NCBI GenBank assembly: GCA_012295275.1
Contig: CM022679.1
Location: forward strand, 17,436,342-17,500,341
Reading direction: 5' to 3'
Length of the DNA stretch: 64,000 nt
Source: Chrysomallon squamiferum
Taxonomy: Eukaryota > Mollusca > Gastropoda > Neomphalida > Peltospiridae
Positions 39,338-52,100 of the stretch are shown in pieces. A program made the position numbers and the translations under genes. The notes under the pieces are model-generated. The model saw only the letters and a program-made list of their open reading frames with translations. It had not been told where the DNA came from and did no database searches. How positions within the stretch are numbered: the first letter of the stretch is position 1; each line of letters opens with the position of its first letter.

Positions 39338-42224
39338 GTGCTGAATGTGACCCACTGACCGCTACATAACTGGCAGCTTGTGTTCACGGTTGATTGTTTT
39401 GTAAACATGCCGACTGCGGAAACTGTCTGTTATACTGACTAGTTAATTAGCGATTTACATATAACCTATGAAAATGAGAGATGTTCATTAGGAAAAGTGT
39501 CAAAAATATTAAACATCAGAACAAGTTTATATTCATAATATTGACTGCAACCACACTTGACACACTGATTTAGAAATTATTCCATTATCGGATTACGATT
39601 AAAAACACTCAGTATGACGCCATTATTAATATTATTATTATTATTATTTTAAAAATAATAATTATCATTACATATAATAATTCTTATTAATAACAATAAC
39701 AAGGAACAGGTAAAGTCAATGCCACATGCAACGATTATATACAAAGTGCAGCAAGCACTTACTTAGTCTTAAAAATTCTGGAGAAAACAGTAACATATAA
39801 AAACTATACAGATTGTTTAGCATTTAAGAATAAATTAATCTGATCAGTTTACCTATTTTTTGTTGTTAGAAACAAAAAAGAAGGCAGTTCTTTCATGAAA
39901 CATTTGTTTATATAATTACAATTTACGTACAGGTGCAGAGTTTTCCAGATCACTGCTGTCTTTGTGTGTAATAATCTGTAATTAGTCCAATGTGAAGTTG
40001 ATTACTAGTGGCTCTGCGTACCTATAAATCAAGCCAACTGGATTCTGCTTACTTCTTTTCAATGTTTGTGCATATTTTATTTACTTTCCTAATTATCCAT
40101 TTATTTTGACAAGTACAATGCACAATCTCAGTATCTATCCTAATGGAGATTAAAAAATATGTATGTATTTTTTTTTAATATTTAAGAATCCAAATTAATC
40201 TCAACAAAAACAGACAACTGAATAATTTTGGCCACACTTGATAAAATTATCTACAGCAGAACTATACAATGGACTGATGAGATTGGGATTTAGCACATAT
40301 TAATATACATTCATGCTGAAATAGAACACAAAAACATCTTAATATGCTTCTATCTCTGTTTGATTTATACTGAAATGTCATTTACAAAGAGAAAACACAA
40401 ACACTATTTCATATCAGTTAACATCAAATTTATTTTGCAGGTTTATGATATTGCACTAACATTTTGGGTCCTTTTGTCAAACAGAATATATAATTTTAAA
40501 CAAAAATTACAAAAACAAAAAAAATAAATGTCAGTTATCATTTATTTTACTAAATGTAACTGCTACATTAAACAATGACCCTTTATTAGGTTTTAAAAAT
40601 TTCAGTTAACTCTTAATTTTTCTGATACAGACGAACCCAAAACAAATACAGTGGTACATACCAATAATAAAAATCGTGATTTATTTTCATATTCTGATTA
40701 ACTGGTTTCAGTTCTGTGATAATCTTCTCCACTTATTCATTTTCCACAATACTTTCTAATTAGCTTTAAAAAAAAATTATTACTACTGAAAGTGATTATT
40801 TTAAATTGATATTTACATATTTCAGGTTGTCTAAAGTAAAGTTGGTATTATACCAGGTTTTCATAACATATATGTTCAAAGTATACACTTTCAAAGTTAC
40901 AGTGTCAGAACAAACACAAATCAATAACAAAACTAACTGTATCTTGTTTAGAAAATATCACAATACTGGGATATTCTTTCACTCCAACGAACTGTCTGTG
41001 CTTAAACAATTTTAAAGTGCCTCTTCTCAGTTTATTCTGATATTTTAAAATTATAATTCACAAAATATTTACTTCGGGGAGTGTGTGGATTTTAAAATTA
41101 TTATAAACATGAGCTTGACAAATTTACAAAAATTCAGTTTAAATGTTTTTTAAGAACCATCCTTTGTATTGTTTGTAATCCAGCAGAAACAAACATAAAA
41201 TGTATATTTTGTGTTCCAAAAACAGTGCAGCAAATATAACAATAATTTTTTTTTTAATACTTTATTGCTTTGCAAATTAATTTTGTTCCCAAATAGTCCA
41301 TAATCAAAACAAAAATAAAAATAAAATAAACCATACACAAAAAACCTCAATCAAAATAAAACAATAAAGCTGACAATTTTGTCACACAGCTTGTTCAACT
41401 GATAAATAAAAACCTGTCATTAAAGGAATGTTTTTCCTTTTGTTCTACATTTTCAACCATTCAAAATAGGTCATTAAGAAAGAAAGACAAAATTGTTTCT
41501 TCAAACTATTTATTAACTTATGAATATAAATGTTATGCTAATCATTTTTGATTACTAAATAAAAAGAAACAAAGAAGATGAAATATTTTGATCCTAATAT
41601 CAGACAGCAAAAAAACCCACATTATTAATATTACAGCCTTCTATTTCACATTTTGTAATCAATACAAAATGCTTAAAGAAGCTAAATGCTATAAAAATCA
41701 AAATATTTGTTTAAAAATATAAAAATCTTTAAAAAAGAGAAAACATAATACTGTTAAAAAAATGTAATGCAATGACCTCTGTATACAGTGAAAAAAAAAC
41801 AATAAGTAATATAAAAGAATATCAAAAATGTTCAACCATCTCAGCTCCAAAATAAAGAAGAAAATAACTAAGTGCAAATAATGTATCTTGATTGAAATGC
41901 AAAAAGCTGGTTAAAAATTCTAGTTAGTAAGCTCTCAACGTAAAAAGCACATCTGTACCATATTTTTCTAATTTCATCTCTGTAAAATCAATCTAATTAA
42001 TATAAAAATAAAAACAAATATTCCTTAGAAGCACCATCAATTTTTAGTGGAAATAAAAAAAACCAAGAAAACCCCCCCCAAAAAAACCAATGAAAAAACA
42101 CCTCTATGCTCACACCTTTGTGTTCTTTATACATGTGGTGAAATTAGAATAAATATGGTACATAGCAAATGTGTGTGTGAACTAACATGGCATTCTTTTG
42201 ACACAGACAACATCAGAGACTTTT
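39338..42224. other. Region between the small ORF and the second d4 copy
   Basis: No coding exon is supported. It contains (TTA)n near 39626-39650, several A-rich runs and otherwise low-complexity AT sequence. It should hold the 3' UTR of the minus-strand d4 copy and any continuation of the plus-strand gene. Confidence 0.5.
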
Positions 42225-44186
42225 TCATTGCTTTTCATTTTCTTTCTTGTCTCCATGGAACTCTTCAATGCACAAATGACAACTCCAGTTTCCTGAAATG
42301 TTAAACAGAGTTTTTGAATATAATGAAAAGAAATGTCTTGGATTAACTATATTACCGGTGGCTTTCAGCATTCATAGTACATTTCACCCACTGATCTCTC
42401 TGAACTTGTGGTTATCTTCAGTATTTAAAATTAAATTTCCTATATTTAATTTTTTTTTGATAAAAGATGAACCACATTTTGTTATCAACACTGATAAGTA
42501 CATTCACTTAATGAATTGTTTTAAAAAAAAAGTTACTTAATTCAGTAACTAAATATTCTGACTGTAAAGATTAGAAGTTTTAAAATATATCGTAATTAAT
42601 AAGTTATTTAAAATAGTTGTCAACATTACCTTCTGGTGCTTCCTTTAATTTAGGTGTCAGACAGTACATGTGATATCCCCGGTCACAGTCATCACAAAAC
42701 AGAAGCTGATCCTGAAGCATAACAAACTACATAGTACTATTCAGATTTCCACAGTAAAGATGTTTGTATATGCACACACACACACATATGCAAGGATTAG
42801 GAACTTCTGAATTACTTTGTCAAATATTGAAATAATATAATTTCATTGTTTTCTTGCATTAAGATCTTTATTTTCCTAATGAGTTATTACAAACAAAATG
42901 TAGAATATTAGTATTCTGTGCACCAAATTTTAAAGTATTTCATATCTGCATGTTATTCATTATGTTGGTGAAATAAATTTTCCTCAAAACGTATTTTGTT
43001 AATGTTTTAATTTAGTTTGACAAAAATGTCAATGGCCAAAAAAGCAGGTTGACATACATCCGAATTTTCATCTTTAATACACATTCTATGGTGTTTAATT
43101 AAAAAAATCAAATCAGTTTATTTGTTTTCAAATATTTTGAGCATTGCAGTATTTAAATATACATCACTTTGTAAATGTCAAGGGAGATAATCTAATGAAA
43201 ACTATTAGGTAGCCAACTGAATATAATCACATCAACATATTAATAGAAACAGAATAATAATAACAAGCAGAAATAAAAATAATAAATTACTTACATCATT
43301 TTCTGAAGTGCCACAAAACCCACAAGACTTGCATTCAATACACTGCCAGGGGTATTTCTTCACAGAGACCATTATATTTGGAGTAAACTGCAGACACGAA
43401 GGATGTCCTGTAGCAATAATATTTTCTCTAATTAAATACTTATCTTGTATGACATGTCAATAAATTACAAACGAACACACATGAACAAAACAATTAATAG
43501 TTCAAGCACAAACTAAAACAAATTTAATTATTTAGTTAAATGATACAGAAACTGCAAAAGTATCTAAATATATCTAAAATTTCACAATATATACTGGTAT
43601 CAATTAGCCAACAGCAGAATTTTCAACTACAGAAGCTGTTTAAACCCTCTGAACATATTCAAAAAGAATTATTTTACTTGTCTATTCAGTTAACTGCAAT
43701 CGATAATTCTACATTACACATTACCAAGTCTCTCAGTTTCCAAAAATCTGAAATACTTTTTCCCTGAGAAGCAGAAATAGTATTTTACACCAGAGTTTTC
43801 AAATTATTTTGCATGTACAAACTTTATTATATGCATAAAATTATTTAAAATATTATATAAAAAATCCTGCAAGCTATCAGTAAAAGCTCTATATAAAATA
43901 TAAATGGAATTTCTATCATGTTTTCAGGCTATCTTTTATTCAGAAATCAAAAACACTTCTGGTCAAGTACTGTGAATAAGGGAACTTGAACCTGTACCTT
44001 GATTATTTAAAAAGACATGATAGTTCCTTAAATTTAAATAATATTAAAGACAATTACCAGATCGACCACAATCAGTGCATGAAATGAGCTCCTCTGGTTT
44101 ATTGGTTTTCTTGTTATTTGCAGCATCTCCCAAACAGAAATCACAGTATGTATTTGGGACAGGCTTCTTTTCTGCATTTTTTCCTG
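42225..44186 (-). CDS. Second d4-family copy: double PHD finger exons only
   Basis: Four exons on the minus strand: 44058-44186 (129 nt), 43295-43407 (113), 42630-42711 (82), 42225-42292 (68). They match the last four exons of the gene at 8.5-21.5 kb (132, 113, 82, 68 nt) in phase and order, but differ at many codons and have unrelated introns, so this is an old paralogue rather than an assembly duplicate. The product covers the tandem PHD finger from [16 protein letters not shown] through [15 protein letters not shown] and [13 protein letters not shown] to [13 protein letters not shown], ending KKENEKQ. Every zinc-binding Cys and His is kept and there is no frameshift or stop, so it still looks under selection. 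No Requiem domain or C2H2 exon was found upstream before GGCX. It may be a PHD-only protein (see the candidate first exon at 45044-45047) or a truncated copy without a proper start. The PHD1 acceptor is a NAGNAG (CCAGCAG), as in the full-length gene. Confidence 0.85.
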
Positions 44187-44371
44187 CTGGAAGAAGGACA
44201 AATTTAAATATGAAAACGAAGTTTGGTTTATCTGACAGTTTATTATCTACCCTTGTACCAGTGAAAATGCTATTTACTGATTGATAATTTAGGTGATTTT
44301 AATGTAGTTGCTTCGTAAAGAAAACACTTTTTAACTGGTAAACTATTTAGAACTATTATAAATTTATAGTC

Positions 44372-44432
44372 AAGGCCGGATTTCCCATATAAGCTTTCTA
44401 GGCTAGAGCCTAGAGCGGCAGTTTATGAAAAT
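44372..44432. repeat. Possible hAT-type MITE terminus fragment
   Basis: CAAGGCCGGATTT followed by GGCTAGAGCCTAGAGCGGCAG resembles ends of non-autonomous hAT elements seen widely in animals. A matching second end was not found, so this is a fragment at best. Confidence 0.3.
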
Positions 44433-44643
44433 TGTTACTGGTCAGTTTGCCACCTGTGCGACTTTCACGCACAATTGGGCGCTTTTTTTTTCCAAACTGA
44501 AAAGTCTAGGAACTTAACTGACAAAACACGCAGTCAGCAAATCAAATTTATATTATATCTATATGTATCATATAATGATATATCATTATAATATTTTGCG
44601 GAAGAACAGAATCGCATATGAGAAAAGGCTTTGTGACGCTAGT

Positions 44644-44690
44644 AATAGTAATACTAGTAATAGCAAAATGGCGCCAACAATGTACGAGTC
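44644..44690. promoter_or_regulatory. Possible promoter element near the second d4 copy
   Basis: AAAATGGCGCCAACAATG (about 44664-44681) combines a YY1-like ATGGC with an E2F-like TTGGCGCC read on the minus strand. It lies about 480 bp upstream of the PHD1 exon. The short frame it opens on the plus strand has no recognisable product. Confidence 0.25.
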
Positions 44691-45043
44691 GATTAGCATA
44701 TATTTTTTAATATTTTTGCATCGTTTGCATTATAGAGTATTGTGATTTCACTGGCGGACAATACTTAATACAATAATGCATCATTTCAAGCATAAGTGTT
44801 ATTTTCAAAGTAAATATGAACCAATAAAGCTTTCGAATTTTCTAGATAATGGTTCCAGTACACTGTACAGTGATGAAGCCTTGCCTTTCTGAGATCAAAG
44901 CCTACTCGACAATTCCGACTTCATTACACTTTGGCAGAAATCATGCTTTTAAATAAAAAAAATCATATTAAACGTAAATACTGCACCAAATAATTAATTT
45001 TCGATGTCTTTCACAATTGTACAAAATAAGAAAGTGTAATTAC

Positions 45044-45047
45044 CCAT
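45044..45047 (-). CDS. Candidate four-base first coding exon of the PHD-only d4 copy
   Basis: On the minus strand GAAATGG|GTAATT gives an ATG with purine at -3 and G at +4, followed at once by a GT donor in phase 1, which is what the 44186 acceptor needs. The joined start would read [19 protein letters not shown] and give a 131-residue double-PHD protein. A short motif like this can occur by chance, and no transcript evidence is available. Confidence 0.3.
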
Positions 45048-45176
45048 TTCGTTTTTTTTTTTTTTCACAGGTCAGACCGATGAAAGACTTTCATTACGTT
45101 CAAGGGAAATAATTCTGTTTATATTTCCTGTTTTAGATAAAGGTTTTACTGTATATTATAATGAATAATCTGAATG

Positions 45177-45419
45177 CAGTGGCGTGCAGAGGGCATCTGA
45201 ACGGGGGGAGGCATCCAATCAGAGAAAATAACTTAATAAATTTGGTTGATTTATATTTAAATCGAATAAAGTGTTAATTTTATGTTTCATCTTGGTTTAC
45301 ATCTTCAAAATATCTTCCTTTCTCATAATATTTCTCAGTACTAGGCCTTATAGTTAAGTCTTTCAGGCATACAATCAAGGTGTTGGCCCCAAGTATCACC
45401 AGACCTCTGCATGCCACTA
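45177..45419. mobile_element. hAT-like MITE, copy A
   Basis: A 243-bp element with ~15-bp terminal inverted repeats (CAGTGGCGTGCAGAGG at the left; CCTCTGCATGCCACT at the right). It is flanked by an 8-bp imperfect target duplication, TCTGAATG at 45169-45176 and TATGAATG at 45420-45427. TIRs starting CAGTGG with 8-bp duplications are typical of hAT transposons. There is no coding capacity. A second copy is at 57599-57867 in the same orientation. Confidence 0.85.
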
Positions 45420-46464
45420 TATGAATGTATATATTAATTATTATATATTAAAAAATAAATAGATAACTTTTTGATTGATTAAATTTAATTATTTAGAATA
45501 CTAAGAATTGCATAATGTTATTTTCAGTGTCATGATTTGTCACCCTATCGTTTCCCTTTCTTCTTTCCTTTCCTTTTCACATTACCCCGTTTCAAAACTA
45601 TTGATTTACATAGCCTTTATCAGTTTATAGTAGTTTGTTGCAAATGTAGTGATCATCAAAACACATACATATGTATGTATAAATGTATGTATTATCCTTG
45701 AAGGAACAGATTTTCAAAAATAAACTTGTTAAATAGAAACATAAACTAACAAAGAACTTCAAACAAATCTCTTAGATATCTAACAAAAATTAATGGCAAT
45801 TTAAAATTTTATTAAACATATTTCTAAATCACATTATTACTATGAGAGTAAACCTACATCACTAATGTTGCTTTTAAAACAAGTAAAATTTGCAGTTTGC
45901 ATGTGAAAAACATACTGAAAGGCTTCACTTTATTTTGTACATTATTGTCAGGAATTAACATTAATTGTTTGATATTTTTCCAAAATCAGAAACACAATTT
46001 TAGCCATATTTCTAGAAATTTTAAATTTTGTGTCTGTAAATTTCACAATTATTATGTCTATAAATTGAAGTTTAAAATATACTTTATCATCAAGAATAAA
46101 ACTTTTGAAATGGAGATTCTAAGCAACACTCATTCAAAATATTGAAGCATATTTCATCAAGTGATGAAATGTTCTGATTTAGGTCATTAGGTTTATTTAT
46201 AGAATATGTTTTTTATTTTATTATTATTTTTTTACTGTCCAATCAGTATCATCATCATTATTATAATGATTAAATAGGTAACTGATATTATGCTTCTTTA
46301 TTACAAAATTTGAATTTTGAATATTTAATTTTCAGTGTGTATGTGGAAACTCATTGGTAATTGTTCACCGATTTATTACTGAATATATTATTTCATTATT
46401 AGTAGAAATATAATTATAAAACTTGGTACATGCTAAAATAAAAATAAGATTGAACAGCAAATTA

Positions 46465-46495
<31 letters not shown>

Positions 46496-46795
46496 ATAAA
46501 AAAATAAATTAACAAAAGAATGTGTTTTTTGGGTTTTTTTTAAATAGAACTTTATACACATAATAAATGCTTATAAAAGATCACAAACAAGTGAGCATTC
46601 ACACTTTATTTCAATAAATAATTACAGCAAGAATTATGACAAAATACTGAGGGATCTGTTCAGCACTCTTTGCATTTACAAACTGTTTCCCTATAATGAA
46701 AATACTTCAGCCAAAATAGAAATAAATAAAAACAGTTTTTGTTTCATACTTGAATAAATGATTTAAACAAAGATAAATACCAGATGGATCTAGAT

Positions 46796-47044
46796 CAGTG
46801 GCTCCCAATAATTTGGGGGTCATGCCCCACCTCACTTCCTCAAGGAATAAAAGCCACCTAAGTTCTGAAATGGTTTAGAATGTCCACTAACCAGTGTTGT
46901 CACGTTCATTAACAAATTTCATAAAACAAAATTTTATTTATTACTTTTCTTATTTTGCATGGCTAAATTTGTTGATTATCATTATTTAGATTGTTTGAAA
47001 AACTTAATACATTATTTTCAAATTGCCCTCATTGAGAAACACTG
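46796..47044. mobile_element. hAT-like MITE, different family
   Basis: A 249-bp element beginning CAGTGGCTCCCAA and ending TTGAGAAACACTG, flanked by ATCTAGAT (46788-46795) and ATTTAGAT (47045-47052), which match at 7 of 8 bases. Its terminal sequence differs from copies A and B. No transposase is encoded. Confidence 0.8.
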
Positions 47045-49135
47045 ATTTAGATAAAATAATACAATAAATATGAAATTAAAGTATAAAAACATTAAACCTT
47101 GTCATAAAAACTACGATTTCACATATCATACACTCAGCCTACAAAAAACATGCTAATTAAACTGTACATACAGCACTGGACAATTTGTCTCTACAAGTGA
47201 TATTTGTTTTCAGCAACTGTAAAATAAACAAGAAATATAGGCAGACATGTAATGATAATGTCCATATTATACAGAGAAAGGTTTTTTTTATTTATATATT
47301 TTATTTTTGTTAAAAGGTATACAAAAGATGTATTCATTTTTGTCTTTCTTCCTCGAAATGAGTAAAAACAGGCTTAGTCGATGTCTGTAACAGTGTTCTA
47401 TGTATTCATAAAATTACAAGTTCATAATAAAACTATCAACAGCAAAAGAGAATTTAAAAAAAAAAAGAAAAGAAAAAAAAAGATTAACTGAGATACAGAA
47501 TGTAAATGACAACTGGTACACTTAAAAATAATCAGTAATGTTTCACAAATTCCAAATCCAAGACTTGAGAATTCTATGAAGAAAATATAAATATAGCATT
47601 TAAAAATAATGTTTATAATAATCTGAACTAAATTCCTTTTCCAATTTAAAATTCATATAAATATAAGAATTAAATAAAATTTGAATTACTATAAAACAGT
47701 AATATTTAAAAATCTTGCATCATGATTTTCATTCTTATCAGTGCAGCCTGCCACTCAAGAGTTTGGAACTAAATATAAAACTTTTGTATCCTTGACTGGT
47801 TTATCAAAAAAGCCACAATTTCAGCCTTGCTGTCTGTGGAAAGCTGGATATTAAAAAAATCCATTACTGCTGAAGCATAAGAATAACTTGTTATAAAGGT
47901 TTCCTTCTTCAAGTAATCATTATAAATATAATATGTTAATTACAATACTGAAATGTGCAAATGTGTCATATAAATATTCATTTATTTATTCATTCTTCAT
48001 TATAATCTTTGATAATCAGTATCAGTTTTACACTTTGAAAACTGTTTTAAAAAACATAAAATTTATAAATCTTTGTTGTGTTTTGAGAGATTTCTCACAT
48101 TTTACATTTACTTAAATTATCATTACAAACAAACAATACTCTTTTCTCTCTAATAACATGTAACAAAAACAATCCCCATCTAAACCACCATATCTTATTT
48201 CAATGAATCTGTAAAAGAAATAGTCTAAATGAATTTTATGTATTTCCAAATGATTATTCGCTTTGTTACACATTTAACTTTTACCAAAAATAAATTAAGA
48301 TACTAATACTGTAAGCAGATAATAATGTGAAGATATTTAACTTGGTTCAGTGATGTAATAAGAAACGTGTAGAAAAAGTCCTGATAAACTGAGGATTTGT
48401 TTTATATTACTTTCTATGCATTGATCTCAAGTACAGAAATAAACAGGAACTTACAAAGAAAGTATTTAGATCTTTCATTTGATTCTTTAATATTTAAGGC
48501 TTGTATGTATTAGTATCTTTCATCTGAAATGCATTTGTTTCTGACAATATTTTGTACTAGCTCTCCATGAAATTAATAGCCAAATTCATGTTAAAATTTA
48601 TTTATATGCTTCCAGCATTGTCTGTTCCCTGTGACTAATTTTTGTTGACAACAATCCATGGCAATTACATAAAAAAACAAAGTTTGGATCAAGGTGGACA
48701 TTTTTCTTTTTTGTTGTTGTTGTTGTTTTTTCATAAATAAAAATTAGGAAACACACACACACACACGTGCATGTTTACTCAGTCTTTCCAGACTATATAT
48801 ATTTCTTTGAATAAATGACCTGATAAATGGGAAAAGCCAATTTCCACTATTACCACTATCTCATTATTTTATTCTTACAGTTACTGACAAATGCTAGCAG
48901 GCTAGATTATATTAAAGTTAATACACTATGTCACTAAAAACAGTAGACAACATTTTATTATTTATAAACATTTATTTAATGAGCCTCTTATTTTTTTCAA
49001 GCTTACTAAAACTACATTAGCTAGTATATAATTCAAAATAATAGTCTTCATTTTGATGAAGAAAAGTTTTATTATTTTTTTATTATTAGAAAACAATTTA
49101 GTTGAACAGGATCCATGTAACTGTTTTTTCACACT

Positions 49136-52100
49136 TCACTGAGCAATATTTGTCTGTGCAGTTAATAAGAGTTCCTCCTTTCTGTATTCTTCATCAAGAA
49201 AATCATCAAATGAGCTGTTTGTAAATATGCTGTATACAGCTTGACTCGCAAATCTCAGACTGAAATTATACAGTTGTAGACATAAAATAAAAACAAAAAA
49301 GAACTTACATAAAGTGTATCAGTGGTGGTATGAATAAATGGTCTAATAAAATAATTTATCCTTCCAAGTTATTGCCCTTACTGCTTTGTGTGACCAATCA
49401 CATCTGAAGACAAAGTCTGACAATAAAAAAACATCGTCATTTTACACTACATAAATTTAGTTATGCTATGATGCAGACTGATAACTGTAATTTTCTGACA
49501 CCAGAAGACAGATCCACCCTGCACCCTGTCACAACTACAGCAACTTCCAAATATTGTTAAACTGTACTCTTTAGTTGTTATACTTCATTAGTAATTAAGA
49601 TTGGTTGGCAGTAAACAAATAAAACATAATTGGAATAAAGATTTAGACCATTTGTTCATATTTCCACTGGTGCATTTTAAATAATAATAACAATGATGAG
49701 ATAATGAAAAGGCTATTATTATTATTATCGTCAATGCTGTCTGGGTTTTGTAGACTGTACTGAAAAGAGCTGAAATGTATGACTCAGTTTTGCATGATCA
49801 AAATTCTTGACACAGAAATCTTGTACATGGAATATGATACAAACAAATAATTTATAATTTATTATGATTTTTAAACTCTGGATATCTGAAAAATTGAATT
49901 TACAAATAATATTAATAGCTAAAATAATTAACCTTCTTATGCAGATGCTTAATGAAAAATGTATTTGATGGAATATTGTTGTTTTTTTGTCCCGTTTCTC
50001 TCCAGTTTTTCTTTCCAAAGCATTTTTGTAATGATGTAAGTTTGGATCTTTCTCAAATTTATTCAGAATTTCATTGGCTGCTGTATCTGAAATATTAAAA
50101 AATAAATGAAAAATAAAGTTGTGCAAAAACTACTCAAGATATAGCTTCAGAGAGAAGGCTGTTATAAATTATGTCAGATATTATGCTGTTTGTGGAATCA
50201 TAGTGTAATAAAATCATCTGCATATATTCATAATTAATAAAGTTTTTTTTATTAATGCCATCTGTACATTCATAGTGTGATAAAGTTTTTTTTAACTAAA
50301 TGTTTTTTTCTTGTACTGAAAATAATAATTTATCTATTATTCCAGTGGGTTTTTTTATTTTTTTATTTTTTTACAATATGCTACCTACTGCATCCAGTAA
50401 AGCTATTTTTTAAGTCTTATTTTTTAAAGTAAATAAAGTCTGCTGTATTTTGTTTGATGATAAACTCATTAAACAATACCTGTTTTATTTTGTAATGAAA
50501 AATTGACGGCCTTTTCATATTCTGTTAGATTCTTCATAAATTCAACTGATGTTGTGTTCATGTACAAATACATGTAGCAAGAGGGTTCATTTGAAATTGT
50601 GTGCACATTGTGAAATTCACCTGCTGGAACCTAAAATAATAATATTAATATATAAATAAATAAATAAATAAATAAATAACAGAATAACTTTGAAAAATAA
50701 CATATTTTTTTCTTTCCTTAAAATATAAAATCATTTTACGATACAGAATGAAAAAATTGATATATTTTTCACTGTTGACACATACTGTCATTAGCAACTC
50801 TGCCGCAAAAATATTCAAAGAACTTTTAAGTTTCAATGACTTGTTTTAACATTTCAAAAGAACAGTTTTCTCCCTTCTCTCAGAACTTTTCAATGAAATT
50901 TTAGGTAACTGATAAAACAAATATGGAGAATATCACAGTAAAATGAGTTTGTATGATAAAGAGATTGATGTGCATGACTAGCAGCAGTAACCAAGGCAGC
51001 CTTACAACCAGTCCTGTCCATCATATTTACCTGTACCACTCACTGAATACTGCTTTTTTTTTTTTATTAAAGAGTTTAATAATTTCAACATTTATCTCAA
51101 AATTATATGCTTGTTTTAATTCTTTCATATACAATTTTGAAATTTTAATTATAAACAAATTTTGAATTTACCTTTATACTCTTTCCCTCAGTGAGTGTTA
51201 TATTTCTTTTTCTGTCCACTAATTCAACAATAACCTCGCCTTTTAAAACCTCTATGGATGTATTTCCTAGATCTTCATGTACATAGTTCTCGAGATACAA
51301 ACCTGAAACAATAAAAAAGATAACCACATCATTTTTTAACAGTAAATGATTACTGTCATAAAAAATTAAATGGTAAAAAACATTTTAAATATTAATTCCA
51401 ATAAATATAATAATAACAATAAAAATATAAAAACAGAAATCTGTCTCACAGATTTTATAGTATTTCACTAGAGTTTCAAATCAGATTTACTAACATCACT
51501 GCAAGAATGCAATTTTCATAACTTTTATTTGATGAAAGAAGCTGCTTAATTTTTGAAGTATTTAAAAACCTTATATGATATATATATATATATATATTTA
51601 TAAAATTAGAGAAATTTTACCTGGAAAATCTGCTACAAAAACGACTTGTGTTTCATTAGAAGATTCATATATATCCTCTTCTATCTCCTCAAGTTTACTC
51701 CTCCAGTCTGACAAATCTGCCAACAAAGGCATCACCCAGGGTGTATAGCTGAATGGACTCCAGTGTGCAGACAGAATATCAATCCGAGGATCATATATTC
51801 TGAGTAACAATCAATGAATATTTGTTTTAATAACATTTCTGTAATATCTTATTAACATGTTTTACATTCTAAATAATAATCAGTGTTTGTTTTAATAACA
51901 TTACTGTATTATTTTGTTATGAACATGTTTTACATTCTAAATAACAATCACTTTTTATTTTAATAACATTTCAACAATATTATCTTAACATTTCACATTC
52001 TTAATAACAGTCAATTAACATTTGTTTGTAATATTATTTTTCTGAATAAATTTTCTTATTAATGGTTTTGAGTGTCAAATATAAGCCAGGGTAATTACAA

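Larger units (their letters stand above)
45048..49135. other. Region between second d4 copy and GGCX 3' end
   Basis: No Requiem-domain, C2H2 or other coding exon was identified on either strand. Two hAT-like MITEs (45177-45419 and 46796-47044) are embedded; the rest is AT-rich DNA, part of which must be GGCX 3' UTR. Confidence 0.55.

Noticed and set aside
42225-44186. Second d4 block as an uncollapsed haplotype of the first gene
   Set aside because: Orientation is opposite, introns share no visible similarity and many amino acids differ; this is a true paralogue.
49731-50126. Longer minus-strand frame reading past the GGCX exon at 49933
   Set aside because: The Ile-rich tail after 49933 is intron-like. 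A phase-matched donor (AGAAG|GTTAAT) and acceptor lead to a better final exon at 49136-49259.
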